Shown here: positions 31,396 through 40,747 of the stretch, in pieces
How positions within the stretch are numbered: the stretch's first letter is position 1
How the letters are laid out: every line of letters starts with the position of its first letter
Assembly: GCA_026014875.1 (NCBI GenBank)
Contig: JAOZHO010000035.1
Span: 1 to 64,000 of the forward strand
DNA length: 64,000 bases
Direction of reading: 5' to 3'
Source: Candidatus Bathyarchaeota archaeon
GTDB lineage: Archaea; Thermoproteota; Bathyarchaeia; TCS64
Translations under genes and position numbers: made by a program
The notes under the pieces: model-generated
What the model saw: only the letters and a program-made list of their open reading frames with translations
Told to the model about the DNA's origin: nothing
Databases searched by the model: none

Positions 31396-32682
31396 ATGGT
31401 TCGCAAAGCTGTTTTTGATAATGTAATTTCACAAGCCGAGAAGACTGAAAGCGAGGTTGCCGACCTCTGCTCGGGGTTAATCCAATACAATTCTGCGCAT
31501 CCCGAGGGAAGGACCGATGAATGTGTCGAGTATATCAAGGAATACTTGGACAAACATGGGATCCCTAACGAGGTCCACAGCCGAAATCCTTTGAAACCCA
31601 ACATCGTGGCGAAGGTCAAAGGATCTCCGGATAGGACCATCCTTTGGGTCGGCCACCTCGATGTCGTCCCCGAGGGTAAACACGAGTCCTGGACCCATCC
31701 CCCTTACAGCGGAAAGATCACCTCCGACGGCAAGATCTACGGGAGAGGCTCCAGCGATATGAAAGGAGCTTGTGCAGCCGCGATGGTTTCTGCAAGGATC
31801 CTCTCGCAGCTGGAGGAGCCCCTCGATAACAGTGTCGAGTTCTGGTTCACCGCGGACGAGGAGATCGGCGGAGGGGATGGCGCCCGATGGCTCTCCGAGT
31901 CGAAGACTTTCAAAGGCGAGGTTTGTGTTATCGGGGATGGTAACGGAGGAGGCAAAGACAATCCCAGCATCGATCTAGGGTGTAAAGGGGGAGCCGCCAC
32001 CACCCTCATCGCGAAGGGGCAGACAGCCCACGGCAGCACCCCCCATCTTGGGGAGAACGCTATCAGCAAGCTCATTAAGGCCATCCCGTGGGTCGAGAAG
32101 ATCGGGGACTATCGCCTGGAGCTTCCCCCGGAACTAGAAGGACCCGTCAAGAGCTCGATAAGTTTCTATCTTGAAAACCATGACATCGAGACCGAGGAGC
32201 AGAGGGAGGCGACGCGACGCCTGTTCAACTATCCGACGGTGACGTGCAACATCATCAACGGCGGTGTCAAGAGGAACGTGGTCCCCGACTACGCCGAGGC
32301 CGAGTTCGACATCCGGCTTACCCCGGGGAGTAAACCCCTACTGGTGAAAGAGAGAATCGAGGAGCTAGTCAAGGAATCTGGGATCCCCGGGATAGAGGTC
32401 GAAGTAGGGGCGCGGGACACCGCCGGCTATCACGAGTCCCCTGACTCCGAGTTCGCTCACCGGTTCGCGGAGACCATCGAGAAAGTCACAGGGAAAAGCC
32501 CCGTCTTCAAGATCCTCACCGGGGGCACGGACGCTATCGCCATCAAGAACTATACAGGAATACCCTGTCTCGGATATGGGACGAGCCTCACAGGCATGGC
32601 CCATCAGCCCGATGAGCATGTCACGGTTGAGAACCTGGTGCTCGGCGTCAAGATCTACGCGGGATTCCCCATCCTGTACTGA
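31396..32682 (+). CDS. M20-family metallopeptidase (ArgE/DapE/CPG2-like)
   Basis: A 428-residue zinc peptidase/deacylase. Metal-binding motifs are VGHLDVVP and GRGSSDMKGACAAA. The general base is in TADEEIGG, and a lid/dimerisation domain (about 200-320, with GQTAHGSTPHLG) separates the two catalytic halves. The C-terminal GTSLTGMAHQPDEHVTVENL carries the last His ligand. The exact substrate (N-acyl amino acid, dipeptide) cannot be fixed. It fits a peptide-degrading lifestyle along with iorAB. Confidence 0.88.
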   Translation: MVRKAVFDNVISQAEKTESEVADLCSGLIQYNSAHPEGRTDECVEYIKEYLDKHGIPNEVHSRNPLKPNIVAKVKGSPDRTILWVGHLDVVPEGKHESWTHPPYSGKITSDGKIYGRGSSDMKGACAAAMVSARILSQLEEPLDNSVEFWFTADEEIGGGDGARWLSESKTFKGEVCVIGDGNGGGKDNPSIDLGCKGGAATTLIAKGQTAHGSTPHLGENAISKLIKAIPWVEKIGDYRLELPPELEGPVKSSISFYLENHDIETEEQREATRRLFNYPTVTCNIINGGVKRNVVPDYAEAEFDIRLTPGSKPLLVKERIEELVKESGIPGIEVEVGARDTAGYHESPDSEFAHRFAETIEKVTGKSPVFKILTGGTDAIAIKNYTGIPCLGYGTSLTGMAHQPDEHVTVENLVLGVKIYAGFPILY

Positions 32683-32742
32683 CCATTTCTCCACCCTTTT
32701 TTTCCGATTGTATCAAATATCCTTTAGTGCTACCGTTTTTCC

Positions 32743-33122
32743 AGAGTCCGGTGACCTCAGTTTTAGGAACGGAAAGGTGATCACCCTCGATCCTATGAAT
32801 AGCACAGCCGAGGCCTTGGCTATCAAAGGCGGGCGGATTATCGCGACGGGTACAAACGAGGAGATATCCCGATACATAGGAGAACGTACGGAAGTCAAAG
32901 ATCTGGAGGGCTGGGCTATTGACCCCTAGTCTCATCTCGCCCCACGATCACTTCATCCAGTATGGTTTCCTCCGAGATGAGGGGGTCCATCGAAGCTGGC
33001 AAGTACGCCGACCTGGTGATATCTAGGACAGAAACCCCCTAAAGGTCAGCGTCGAAGGGCTGAGAGAGATTATAGTCGAGACAACCCTGCTGGCATGGAG
33101 AGTAGTCTACTCCAAGACTTGA
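32743..33122 (+). pseudogene. amidohydrolase gene reduced to its two ends
   Basis: The left part encodes the N-terminal strands of a YtcJ-type amidohydrolase (FRNGKVITLDPMNSTAEALA, then IKGGRIIATGTNEEI). About 100 bases later come the typical C-terminal phrases GSIEAGKYADLVI and, in another frame, SVEGLREIIVETTLLAWRVVYSKT. The ~450-residue barrel between them is gone. It is non-functional. Confidence 0.7.
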
Positions 33123-33139
33123 GTCTCCTCAAAGATCCT

Positions 33140-33613
33140 CTAGGGAAGTATCAATGTTTTCACGAATTCGTTCCCAGCGGAGCTCTCGAATTTAATGTCT
33201 AGGACGCTCCCTGAGTTGAAGAAGCCGAATTGCCCACCTACCCATATAGTGATGCTTCTCATCTCTCCGCTCTCCAGATCCGTCTCTTCTGCAAAATCGG
33301 TGGTGAGGGTCGCCACGATCTCAGAGGGGCTCTCTGCGGAATACTCAGAAACCTCCATGCTGTTAACGAGGACCTTCTCCAGGATCAGGGTCGAGTTCCC
33401 CGGGTTGGCGATATTAACGGAGACTTGCCAGTTCAAGTGTGCGTCGCGAGACGTGGTGAGGTTCACGAACTCGAGGTATTCAACCGAGAGGGGTGCCTCC
33501 TGCACCCTCCCCAGCATACTCTGGGTCACGTAGAACGCGACGATAATGGCGATGACTACGAGGGCTATGTGGATAACATTTGAGAAGCCCTTCCTCGGGC
33601 TTGACCTTCTCAG
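33140..33613 (-). CDS. pilin-like secreted/membrane protein, apparent CTG start
   Basis: With CTG at 33613 the 157-residue product starts RRSSPRKGFSNVIHIALVVIAIIVAF. That is an archaeal class III signal peptide (KG-FSNVI cleavage by the pilin peptidase) with one hydrophobic segment, followed by a beta-rich domain with NPGNSTLILEKVLV. GGAGG lies seven bases upstream. The next possible start (GTG 33529) deletes the hydrophobic segment. No ATG/GTG/TTG occurs between the upstream stop and this CTG. A surface or pilus role is inferred from the signal only. Confidence 0.6.
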   Translation of the reverse strand: MRRSSPRKGFSNVIHIALVVIAIIVAFYVTQSMLGRVQEAPLSVEYLEFVNLTTSRDAHLNWQVSVNIANPGNSTLILEKVLVNSMEVSEYSAESPSEIVATLTTDFAEETDLESGEMRSITIWVGGQFGFFNSGSVLDIKFESSAGNEFVKTLILP

Positions 33614-33789
33614 CTCTCTCCCTCCTTCTGGCCGTTTGGTAGCTTCGTTGCTGACTTTAAGGGTGTTATGAATGACTGTGCTATACCTGTAATCCTGTTA
33701 ACAGAAATGGATTATCCAATTTACGCGAAATGTACTATTCTATGCCCGAAGGCCTTTTCTTGAGCGGCCCAGACCACTAGGAAATAGAA

Positions 33790-35682
33790 ATGTCTGTTCA
33801 TCCCGTAGTAATCGATGAGCCAGGTAAGAAGGTCCTACTCATGGGGAACGAGGCCATCGCAAGGGGCGCAGTCGAAGCCGGCGCCGCAGTGGCCACAGCA
33901 TACCCGGGTACCCCCTCCTCAGAGATCGGCAACACCCTGAGCAGGGTATCCGATGCAGCTGGGCTTTACTTCGAGTGGTCCGTCAACGAGAAGATAGCTT
34001 TCGAAGTGGCATATGGGGCCTCACTGTGCGGCCAGAGGAGCCTGGTCGCGATGAAGCATGTGGGGCTCAACGTCGCCCTCGACGTTCTTAATCCTGTTAG
34101 CCTCCGGGGTGTGAACGGGGGGCTCGTCTTCGTCTCCACCGACGATCCCTCGCAGCATAGCAGTCGGACGGAGCAGGATAATCGTTGGCTGGCGAAGCAG
34201 AATTGCATCCCAGTTCTGGAGCCCTCGAGCCCCCAGGAGGCGAAGGATTTCACGCGCTACGCGTTCGAGCTCTCAGAGAGGGTGAAGCTCCCCGTAATGA
34301 TCAGGACAGTTACGCGGCTCAGCCATATGAGGAGCGATGTCGACCTGGGCCCCATCGAGAGGCTGGGGAGGACGCCGGAGTTCGACTGGGAGGGCTTCAG
34401 TTATAGGGTGGCGGGGTTCGAGAAGCTCTTCAGGCGCCACGGGGAGCGCCACGAGAAGCTCGATAGGGTCCAAGCGGAGTTCGAGGGAGCCGATTTCAAC
34501 CAGCTCAAGCTCGACGGGAGCGAGAAAGTGGGGATAATCGGCGTAGGCTTCGCATTCACATACGTCCTGGATGCCATCAGGAAGTTGGGGGTTGAGTCCG
34601 AGGTTGCTTATATGAAGCTCGCGACGCCCCATCCTTTACCCACGGAAAAGATTGCGAGGATGCTAGATGGCGTGGAGATCTTGCTGGTTGTGGAGGAGGT
34701 CGACCCCTTCGTCGAGATGCACGTCAAATCCCTCGCTAAGACGATAGCCTCTAGTGCGACGATCCTTGGGCGGGAGACGGGGGATCTCCCGAGGGAGGGA
34801 GAGCTGAGCCCCTCGATCCTTGATAGCGCCCTCGGAGGCCTCCTGGGGATCTCTGTGGATAGAGTCGATCGATCCGGTGTGGAGGAGAAAGTCGGGGAGC
34901 TTCTCTTTGACCGGATGCTGACCCTCTGCTCCGGCTGCCCCCACAGGGCCTCGATCCACGCCCTCAAGAAGGCGGTGAGGAATGTGAAGGGCGACCTCAT
35001 GAGCGTCGTGGTGAACGGGGACATAGGCTGCTATGGCCTCGCCCACGCGCCCCCCATGAGCTTCGAGGACACCTACTTCTGCATGGGGGCGAGCATCGGG
35101 GTCTCCCAGGGTATGGAGAGGGTCGGAGTCGACACCATCGCCTGGATCGGAGACGGCACATTCTTCCACTCGGGGATACCCTCCCTCTTAAACGCCGTCT
35201 ACAACGGTTTACCCCTAAAGATCGTCGTGGCAGACAACGGGACCGTGGCCATGACCGGCTTCCAGCCCACCCCTCAGAGCGGGAAGACGGCGACCGGTAA
35301 GCCGGCTAAGAAGGTGATGATCGAGGACATCGCCAGGACCCTTGGCGTTGATAGCGTCGAGGTGGTGGATCCCTACGATTTGGAGGCCGTTCAATGTGCG
35401 TTCGAGAGGATGCTGGAGGCCGAGGGGGTCGCCATGGTGATCTCGAGGAGGGCGTGCTCCATGGAGGCTGTGAGGGCGATGAGGCCAGATAAGCCCGTGC
35501 CCTACGTCGTGGACGCTGAGTTGTGCACGGGTTGCAGAATTTGCCTGAGCCAGTTTGGCTGCCCCGCCCTCGCCTGGAACGAGGAGTCGGGGAAGGCCTG
35601 GGTGGACTCGGCCATCTGCACGGGCTGCGGCGTCTGCGCTCAGGTGTGTCCCTTCGGTGCCATCCGCTTGGAGGGCTCCTGA
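33790..35682 (+). CDS. iorA: indolepyruvate:ferredoxin oxidoreductase, alpha subunit
   Basis: A 630-residue subunit that, with IorB, oxidatively decarboxylates aryl pyruvates made by transamination of aromatic amino acids, reducing ferredoxin and forming acyl-CoA. It has the pyrimidine domain near the start (AVEAGAAVATAYPGTPSSEIG). The TPP-binding domain lies around 370-520 (CSGCPHRAS, GDIGCYGL, WIGDGTFFHSGIPSLLNAVYN), and two C-terminal [4Fe-4S] motifs follow (CTGCRICLSQFGCPA, CTGCGVCAQVCP). Start ATG 33790. Its stop overlaps iorB. Confidence 0.95.
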   Translation: MSVHPVVIDEPGKKVLLMGNEAIARGAVEAGAAVATAYPGTPSSEIGNTLSRVSDAAGLYFEWSVNEKIAFEVAYGASLCGQRSLVAMKHVGLNVALDVLNPVSLRGVNGGLVFVSTDDPSQHSSRTEQDNRWLAKQNCIPVLEPSSPQEAKDFTRYAFELSERVKLPVMIRTVTRLSHMRSDVDLGPIERLGRTPEFDWEGFSYRVAGFEKLFRRHGERHEKLDRVQAEFEGADFNQLKLDGSEKVGIIGVGFAFTYVLDAIRKLGVESEVAYMKLATPHPLPTEKIARMLDGVEILLVVEEVDPFVEMHVKSLAKTIASSATILGRETGDLPREGELSPSILDSALGGLLGISVDRVDRSGVEEKVGELLFDRMLTLCSGCPHRASIHALKKAVRNVKGDLMSVVVNGDIGCYGLAHAPPMSFEDTYFCMGASIGVSQGMERVGVDTIAWIGDGTFFHSGIPSLLNAVYNGLPLKIVVADNGTVAMTGFQPTPQSGKTATGKPAKKVMIEDIARTLGVDSVEVVDPYDLEAVQCAFERMLEAEGVAMVISRRACSMEAVRAMRPDKPVPYVVDAELCTGCRICLSQFGCPALAWNEESGKAWVDSAICTGCGVCAQVCPFGAIRLEGS

Positions 35683-36287
35683 TGGGCGTCTTCAGACTGG
35701 TGATAGCGGGCGTCGGAGGCCAGGGCACTCTCTTGGCGTCCAGGCTTATCGCCCAGTCCTCTATCGACGCTGGGCTCCCCGTAAAGATAGGGGAGACCTA
35801 CGGGATGGCCCAGAGAGGGGGGCCCGTGATGGGTCACATACTGATCGGGGAGGGGGCCGAGAGTCCTCAGATCCGGCCCGGGGAGGCTGACGCCCTCATA
35901 GGATTCGAGCTCGGAGAAGCGGTGAGGCGAGGGGTAACTTACCTGAAGGAGGGTGGCCTCGCGCTGGTGAACACCCGGAAGTTCCCTCCTCTCGAGGTCA
36001 TATCGGGGATGATGGAGTATCCCTCGGAGGATTCACTGTTATCCCTCCTTGGGGAGGTTACATCTGACATCGTGAAGTTCGATGCCACAGCCATCGCCGA
36101 GGAGGCGGGCGATGCCATTGCCACGAACATGGTGATGCTGGGGGCGATCGTAGAGAGCGGAAAACTTCCCTTCTGCGAGGATGTTGTGACCGCCGTTCTG
36201 CGGAGGAGTGTCAGGGCAACGTATCTAGAGACCAACTTGAAGGCTTTCACGATGGGCAAGACCGCCTACGGGGATTCTTCGAAGTAG
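35682..36287 (+). CDS. iorB: indolepyruvate:ferredoxin oxidoreductase, beta subunit
   Basis: A 201-residue gamma-type subunit that pairs with IorA. The start RLVIAGVGGQGTLLASRLIAQ and KIGETYGMAQRGGPVMGHI are diagnostic of the pyruvate/ketoisovalerate oxidoreductase catalytic domain. ATG 35682 overlaps the iorA TGA, so synthesis is coupled. The frame is open further upstream within iorA but is a shadow there. Confidence 0.94.
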   Translation: MGVFRLVIAGVGGQGTLLASRLIAQSSIDAGLPVKIGETYGMAQRGGPVMGHILIGEGAESPQIRPGEADALIGFELGEAVRRGVTYLKEGGLALVNTRKFPPLEVISGMMEYPSEDSLLSLLGEVTSDIVKFDATAIAEEAGDAIATNMVMLGAIVESGKLPFCEDVVTAVLRRSVRATYLETNLKAFTMGKTAYGDSSK

Positions 36288-36393
36288 AGACGGGGAAATA
36301 TTTCCCGGCTCGCCGGCTTGTATCTAAATTATCTCAGAATACCCTTTTAGATATAGTTTGACGAGTAAGCCAGTGCACGCCAGTGTGTTGGTG

Positions 36394-36510
36394 CTATATC
36401 ACGGAGAGGGTGAGGTTGTTGATGAGGTTGAGGAAGACCTTGGTGAGGAAGCTCATCGTGAGATAGACTGAGCCGGCCGAGAGGAGGTATCCGAGGACTC
36501 TACGCTTCAT
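36394..36510 (-). CDS. small membrane protein, 38 residues
   Basis: ATG 36510 follows AAGGTGA by seven bases, with a CTTATATC TATA-like box about 50 bases upstream. The product is MKRRVLGYLLSAGSVYL followed by TMSFLTKVFLNLINNLTLSVI, a single basic-headed hydrophobic segment. Convergent with iorB. No known family. The rest of 36288-36774 is noncoding. Confidence 0.5.
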   Translation of the reverse strand: MKRRVLGYLLSAGSVYLTMSFLTKVFLNLINNLTLSVI

Positions 36511-36774
36511 GAAGTTTCACCTTTTCCTGTACTGTTACTGAGCATCGTTTCGATATAAGGCTTCTCTGACGAAAAAAGCCATATTTAACCCCCTTTTGGG
36601 AATTTTAGTCGATTTTTCCCAATTTTCGCACTATCTTCCAGATGAGGGAACGACATAGGTTATTGATCTAGGGAACTTTATGGCGATCCATGAACCGATT
36701 AATTTCAGGACTGAATCTACTCTCGCTGAGATGTTTTGAGCTTTTGTGATCGTTGACTTAAAGTTATTACGGAG

Positions 36775-38247
36775 TTGGACATTGTTCCTACCATGTCAAT
36801 CGGGATTAGGGGCAAATGGGTTATTGGGTACGACGGCGAGGAGCATCGGCTTATCCGGGACGGAGTCGTCGTAACAGAGGGTAAACGGATAAAGTACGTG
36901 GGGAAGGGCTCTTCGGTCGAAGCGGACAGGTGGATCGACTGCTCTCACCACGTGGTAATCCCCGGGCTAATCTGCACCCATACTCACGCCTCGAGTGCAC
37001 CCAAAGACAAGAGCTTCATCGACGACACAGGGGCACGGCATTTCTATATGAGTTCCCTCGGAGAGAACCTCTCGGCCCTAGGTAAAAGCATCAGGCCTGA
37101 GGACTTTCACGTCTTCTCGAGGTACAGCATCGCTGAGCTCCTCAGGAGCGGGTGTACCACGATGCTGGAGATGGGTATGGTGGGGAGCCTCGGAGCCGAG
37201 GAGGCAGTCCGGACCATCGGGGAGATGGGCATCAGGGCTCTGGAGGGGCCGTCCATCTCGGACGGGGTCTGGGAGAGAACCCAGGGAGCCAACATCCAGA
37301 CCAGGTGGCTGGAGCTTGAGGAGGGGCTGAAGAAGCTCGACGAGGCAGAGAAGTTCATAAAAAAATACGAGGGAGCATTGGATGGCAGGCTGATCCCCGC
37401 ACTCTACCCCGATAAAGTGGACACCAACAGCGAGGAACTCCAGAGGGCCGTAAGGGCGAAGGCGGACGAGCTCAATGTCCCCGTCTCCATCCACGCCGCC
37501 CAGTGGGTCGTCGAGTTCCAGAACATGCTTAGGATGTACCGCAGGACCCCCATCGAGTTCCTCCACGACACCGGGCTCTTAGGACCCGATCTAGTGATTG
37601 GCCACGGATGGGCGACGGCGGGCCACCCCCTCCTAGCCTACCCCCCCGTGGGCGGGGGCGACATCGAGCTCCTCGCAAAGTCTGGGGCCACCGTCAGCCA
37701 CGACCCCCTGGTCTTCGTGAAGCGGGGGAATAAGATGCACTCCCATTCAAAGTATCTGGCCGCGGGCGTCAACGTGAGCATCGGGTGCGACACGAGCCCC
37801 CAGGACATGCTGAACGAGATGAGGATGGCCAGCTATGTGAGCAAACTTGCGGACTGGGATTGCTTCAGCGGGAGCAGCCGAGAGGTCTTCAATAGCGCCA
37901 CCCTAGGCGGTGCAAGAGGGATAGGAAGGCCAGATCTGGGGCGACTGGAGGCTGGGGCTTTGGCGGATATCGCGGTCGTAGACATGCAAAACATCAACAA
38001 CGTCCCCTGCAGAGACCCTGTGAAGAACCTCGTGAACTCTGCATCCCGCGGCGATGTGATGCACGTCATCGTCAACGGGGAAATCGTGGTCGAGGACGGC
38101 ATTCTCCTCACCGTCGACGAGAGAAAGCTTGTGGAGGAGGTTCAGAGGACCACCGAGATGGTGTGGAGCCGCATACCCGAAAACCACTACCTGGGTTTGA
38201 CCAGCGACGAGGTCTCGCCCCAGAGCTTCCGTCCCTGGGACCCTTGA
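36775..38247 (+). CDS. amidohydrolase (ATZ/TRZ, cytosine deaminase-like)
   Basis: A 490-residue metal-dependent hydrolase of the amidohydrolase superfamily. Metal ligands are ICTHTHAS (HxH), VSIHAAQ, VIGHGW and the Asp in GCDTSPQD. Composite-domain strands frame the barrel (GDGVVV-type start; ADIAVVDMQNINNVP and IVNGEIVVEDG at the end). These enzymes deaminate or dechlorinate ring amines or hydrolyse amides; the substrate is not evident. The start is TTG 36775; an ATG seven codons in (36793) is possible. Confidence 0.85.
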   Translation: MDIVPTMSIGIRGKWVIGYDGEEHRLIRDGVVVTEGKRIKYVGKGSSVEADRWIDCSHHVVIPGLICTHTHASSAPKDKSFIDDTGARHFYMSSLGENLSALGKSIRPEDFHVFSRYSIAELLRSGCTTMLEMGMVGSLGAEEAVRTIGEMGIRALEGPSISDGVWERTQGANIQTRWLELEEGLKKLDEAEKFIKKYEGALDGRLIPALYPDKVDTNSEELQRAVRAKADELNVPVSIHAAQWVVEFQNMLRMYRRTPIEFLHDTGLLGPDLVIGHGWATAGHPLLAYPPVGGGDIELLAKSGATVSHDPLVFVKRGNKMHSHSKYLAAGVNVSIGCDTSPQDMLNEMRMASYVSKLADWDCFSGSSREVFNSATLGGARGIGRPDLGRLEAGALADIAVVDMQNINNVPCRDPVKNLVNSASRGDVMHVIVNGEIVVEDGILLTVDERKLVEEVQRTTEMVWSRIPENHYLGLTSDEVSPQSFRPWDP

Positions 38248-38265
38248 GGGGATGCCTGAATCCTA

Positions 38266-39009
38266 TTAGAATTTGACGAGCCTCTTCAGGTTCTCGGTGG
38301 TGACCCGCCCCACCTCCTCCTTGGAGACCCCCTTCAGCTCCGCAATCCTCTCGGCCACACTAATGACCCCTGCAGGGTCCCCTGAGTCGGTCTCTGTCAG
38401 GAGCCATTCGAGGGGTGTCTGGCGGACCGCCTCTAAGAAATGTTCCTCCCCCTGCTCGATGGTCCTCTTACCGATGGAGAGATAGACCCCCATCTCGACG
38501 CATCGCCTGGCATAATCGGGCCCCTTGGAGAAGCCGTGGATAGCGGCGCCGATCTCGAGGATTCCGGTCTCCTCGAGGATGTCCAGTACCTCCTCCGTTG
38601 GCGTCCTGTCGTGAACCAGCACGGGGAGCCTCCGTTCGATGGCGAGGGCTATCTGTTCGCGCATTGATCTCCTCTGGATGTCGGGGTCGATATACTCTTC
38701 CGTGAACTCCCACTCGGTGGTCCTTCTCCCGACGTAGTCGAGGCCGATCTCGCTGATCGCGACCACCTCAGGGTCCAGGGACAGCTCCCTTAATGTCTCT
38801 ATTGCTCCGGGGCTGAAGGTGTCAGCTCTCCAGGGATGTATCCCCACGCACCCTTTAACCGAACCGTGTTGATTCGCTACGCTTACTGCTTCAATCGAGG
38901 ATTCCACGTCTATTCCAGCAGCGAGGATGAGCATCAATCCGGCCTCCTCCGCTTTCAATACGGATTCCTTGTTGGGGCCTCGAAGATGGCAGTGACTCTC
39001 AGAATACAT
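38266..39009 (-). CDS. TatD-related metal-dependent hydrolase
   Basis: A 247-residue TatD-like protein. Metal ligands are visible in ESHCHL (HxH), AISEIGLDY (Glu), LVHDRT (His), AIHGFS (His) and TETDSGDP (Asp). Members are DNases or related hydrolases. Archaeal versions of this shorter kind are of unknown substrate. Convergent with the amidohydrolase, 18 bases apart. Confidence 0.82.
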   Translation of the reverse strand: MYSESHCHLRGPNKESVLKAEEAGLMLILAAGIDVESSIEAVSVANQHGSVKGCVGIHPWRADTFSPGAIETLRELSLDPEVVAISEIGLDYVGRRTTEWEFTEEYIDPDIQRRSMREQIALAIERRLPVLVHDRTPTEEVLDILEETGILEIGAAIHGFSKGPDYARRCVEMGVYLSIGKRTIEQGEEHFLEAVRQTPLEWLLTETDSGDPAGVISVAERIAELKGVSKEEVGRVTTENLKRLVKF

Positions 39010-39069
39010 TTTCAGATAAGGGTCTCACATGGATGGAGAAAATACTTCCGACTCAGGAGCCTGAGCCCT

Positions 39070-39504
39070 TTACTCCTTCTTCCTTCTCTCCCACACGGCT
39101 CTACTCTCGACGCTTTTCACTCGTTCAGCGAGGGACTCGAGCCTCCCGAGATCGAAAGGAACCCACCGGGTCTCGATTGCCGAATTATACAGTTCCCTTG
39201 CGTTGCAGATCGTGACGCGGCACTCTCTCGTTTCGTTCTCCTTGGGTCCGCACTTGAGGCAATCCATGGCTCGGGCTAGCCGGACCAAGGCGATCCGGTT
39301 CCACGGGTTCTCGAGATCGTACTCCTCGGCGTTCTCGTAGTTGATCTCCCTCTCTCTTCCAGTGTCGGAGTAGACGATGAGTTCCTCGCCCTCCAAGGTT
39401 CGGCGAATGGGGTAGAAGAATCGCCTGAAGACTCTGAGGCGTATCCTCTTTCCTTCTAGGACGACGGGGAGACCTGCATCCATGCTGTTGGGACACCTAC
39501 ACAT
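39070..39504 (-). CDS. hypothetical protein, 144 residues
   Basis: Not recognised. The protein starts beta-rich (PVVLEGKRIRLRVFRRFFYP, LEGEELIVYSD) and ends with a charged helix (LESLAERVKSVESRAVWERRKKE). It has a few Cys (CRC near the start, CLKC in the middle) that might bind a metal. ATG 39504 or the in-frame ATG at 39480 (MDAGLPVVL) may be the start. It lies upstream of the TatD-like gene on the same strand, 60 bases away, and may be cotranscribed. Confidence 0.5.
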   Translation of the reverse strand: MCRCPNSMDAGLPVVLEGKRIRLRVFRRFFYPIRRTLEGEELIVYSDTGREREINYENAEEYDLENPWNRIALVRLARAMDCLKCGPKENETRECRVTICNARELYNSAIETRWVPFDLGRLESLAERVKSVESRAVWERRKKE

Positions 39505-39681
39505 CTCAGGCGCGCCTAATCTAAAAGATTAAAGCCTCATTCGGGCGTACAGTGGATTTTATTATGGAACTCTCTCTGCTTGAGGGTGAATTGGAATCCA
39601 GCTATCACGAACAGAATTCCTAGACACCTGATTCTGAGCATTTATATCTTGGGACGCATAGAGTGAGGGTGGCGAGCTGAT

Positions 39682-39813
39682 TTGGAGCCCGGAAACCCCC
39701 TTAGAATTCTGTTCATTATAGGCACCAACATCTTCGGGGTATACGCTCTATACAAAATTGTCCAAGAAGTTTATTTTTACCTCAAGAACCAGACTTCTGA
39801 CAAAGAGTTTTAA
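39682..39813 (+). CDS. small membrane protein, 43 residues
   Basis: TTG 39682 gives MEPGNPLRILFIIGTNIFGV followed by YALYKIVQEVYFYLKNQTSDKEF, one membrane segment with a polar tail. A TTTATATCTT box lies about 40 bases upstream and a G-rich GAGGGTGGCGAG just before the start. It may belong with the decayed CARDB gene that follows. No family known. Confidence 0.42.
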   Translation: MEPGNPLRILFIIGTNIFGVYALYKIVQEVYFYLKNQTSDKEF

Positions 39814-39879
39814 AGAAACGGTTCGCGCTAGGCCATCTGCAGGGTTTTTCTCGGTGATGGCCCCTAGCGGATTGATCCA

Positions 39880-40486
39880 TTGACGCCCGAGAATTCGGAT
39901 CTACCCATCCTTGAGGCCCTGAAAAAAGCAAGAGATATCGAGGAGCAACTCTCAAAGAGATATAGCCACTTAGACCAGCTGAGTTTGTGGTCTCAGATCT
40001 AGTCGTTTCATCCGATGTGGCTGGAGAGGTCAGTGTAAGTGTTAAGGTTACAAACATCGGCGAGACGGAGGGGAGCTAACATTGTTGAGTTCAAGTTTGA
40101 TGGGGAGACGGCTTTAACGGAGAGTATGGATCTAGCTGGAGGAGAATCCGCTATGGTGTCCTTGGGGGAGACTTGGAGCGCAGGTTCCTACCAGGTTAGT
40201 GTGGAGGATCTCATGAAACGGTCATAGTTTCTGAGGAACCTCTTCCTCCGTTCCGGATGCGCCCTGGATACGCGGCGGGTATATTGATCGTAATCGTCTC
40301 AGCGGTTGCGATAATATACGTGATATGGAATGGGAAAGTCCCCTCCATTTACTCCCCAAGTATTCAGTTCCATTCCCGAGGTAGGGTTAATGACTAGGGG
40401 AAAAAGGGAAGACCAAAAAGTTCGTCCAGTATTACAGCGAGGACTATGTGGATAAAGCGAAGAAACGGAGGAAGAAAGATGTTTGA
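39880..40486 (+). pseudogene. decayed CARDB-domain membrane-anchored protein
   Basis: Pieces in three frames line up as one protein. They are a charged helix (LEALKKARDIEEQLSKRYSHL), a CARDB-like strand set (FVVSDLVVSSDVAGEVSVSV, KVTNIGETEG, then FKFDGETALTESMDLAGGES), a transmembrane helix (YAAGILIVIVSAVAIIYVIW) and a basic tail ending KAKKRRKKDV. At least three frame breaks occur in 600 bases. CARDB domains are cell-surface adhesion-type modules in archaea. Confidence 0.6.
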
Positions 40487-40500
40487 GCGTGCGTGATGTT

Positions 40501-40747
40501 TCAATCTTCTCTCTTGAATCGTCTGATGATTCCCTGTTTCACGAGTTCTCTCATTATATTATAGATCATATTGTAAGCCTTCCCATAATTTATCACGACT
40601 GAACGCTGAGTTGAATCCGGATCTCCCAGCCATTCCTCCAGTATTTTCTTGGTATCGGGTCTGCGCCCACACCAGTAGCGCATATTTCTTCTCGTCCAGG
40701 ATCTCGTAGCTAATTTTCGCCTGGGTCTTGTCGAATATTCTACCCAT
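40501..40747 (-). pseudogene. small winged-helix-like gene with a frameshift
   Basis: An N-terminal piece (MGRIFDKTQAKISYEILDEK) and a C-terminal piece (VVINYGKAYNMIYNIMRELV, then KQGIIRRFKRED) lie in different frames that meet near 40660-40680. The second piece looks like the end of a winged helix. One base change would join them. Whether it is decay, a sequencing error or two separate frames cannot be told here. Confidence 0.4.
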
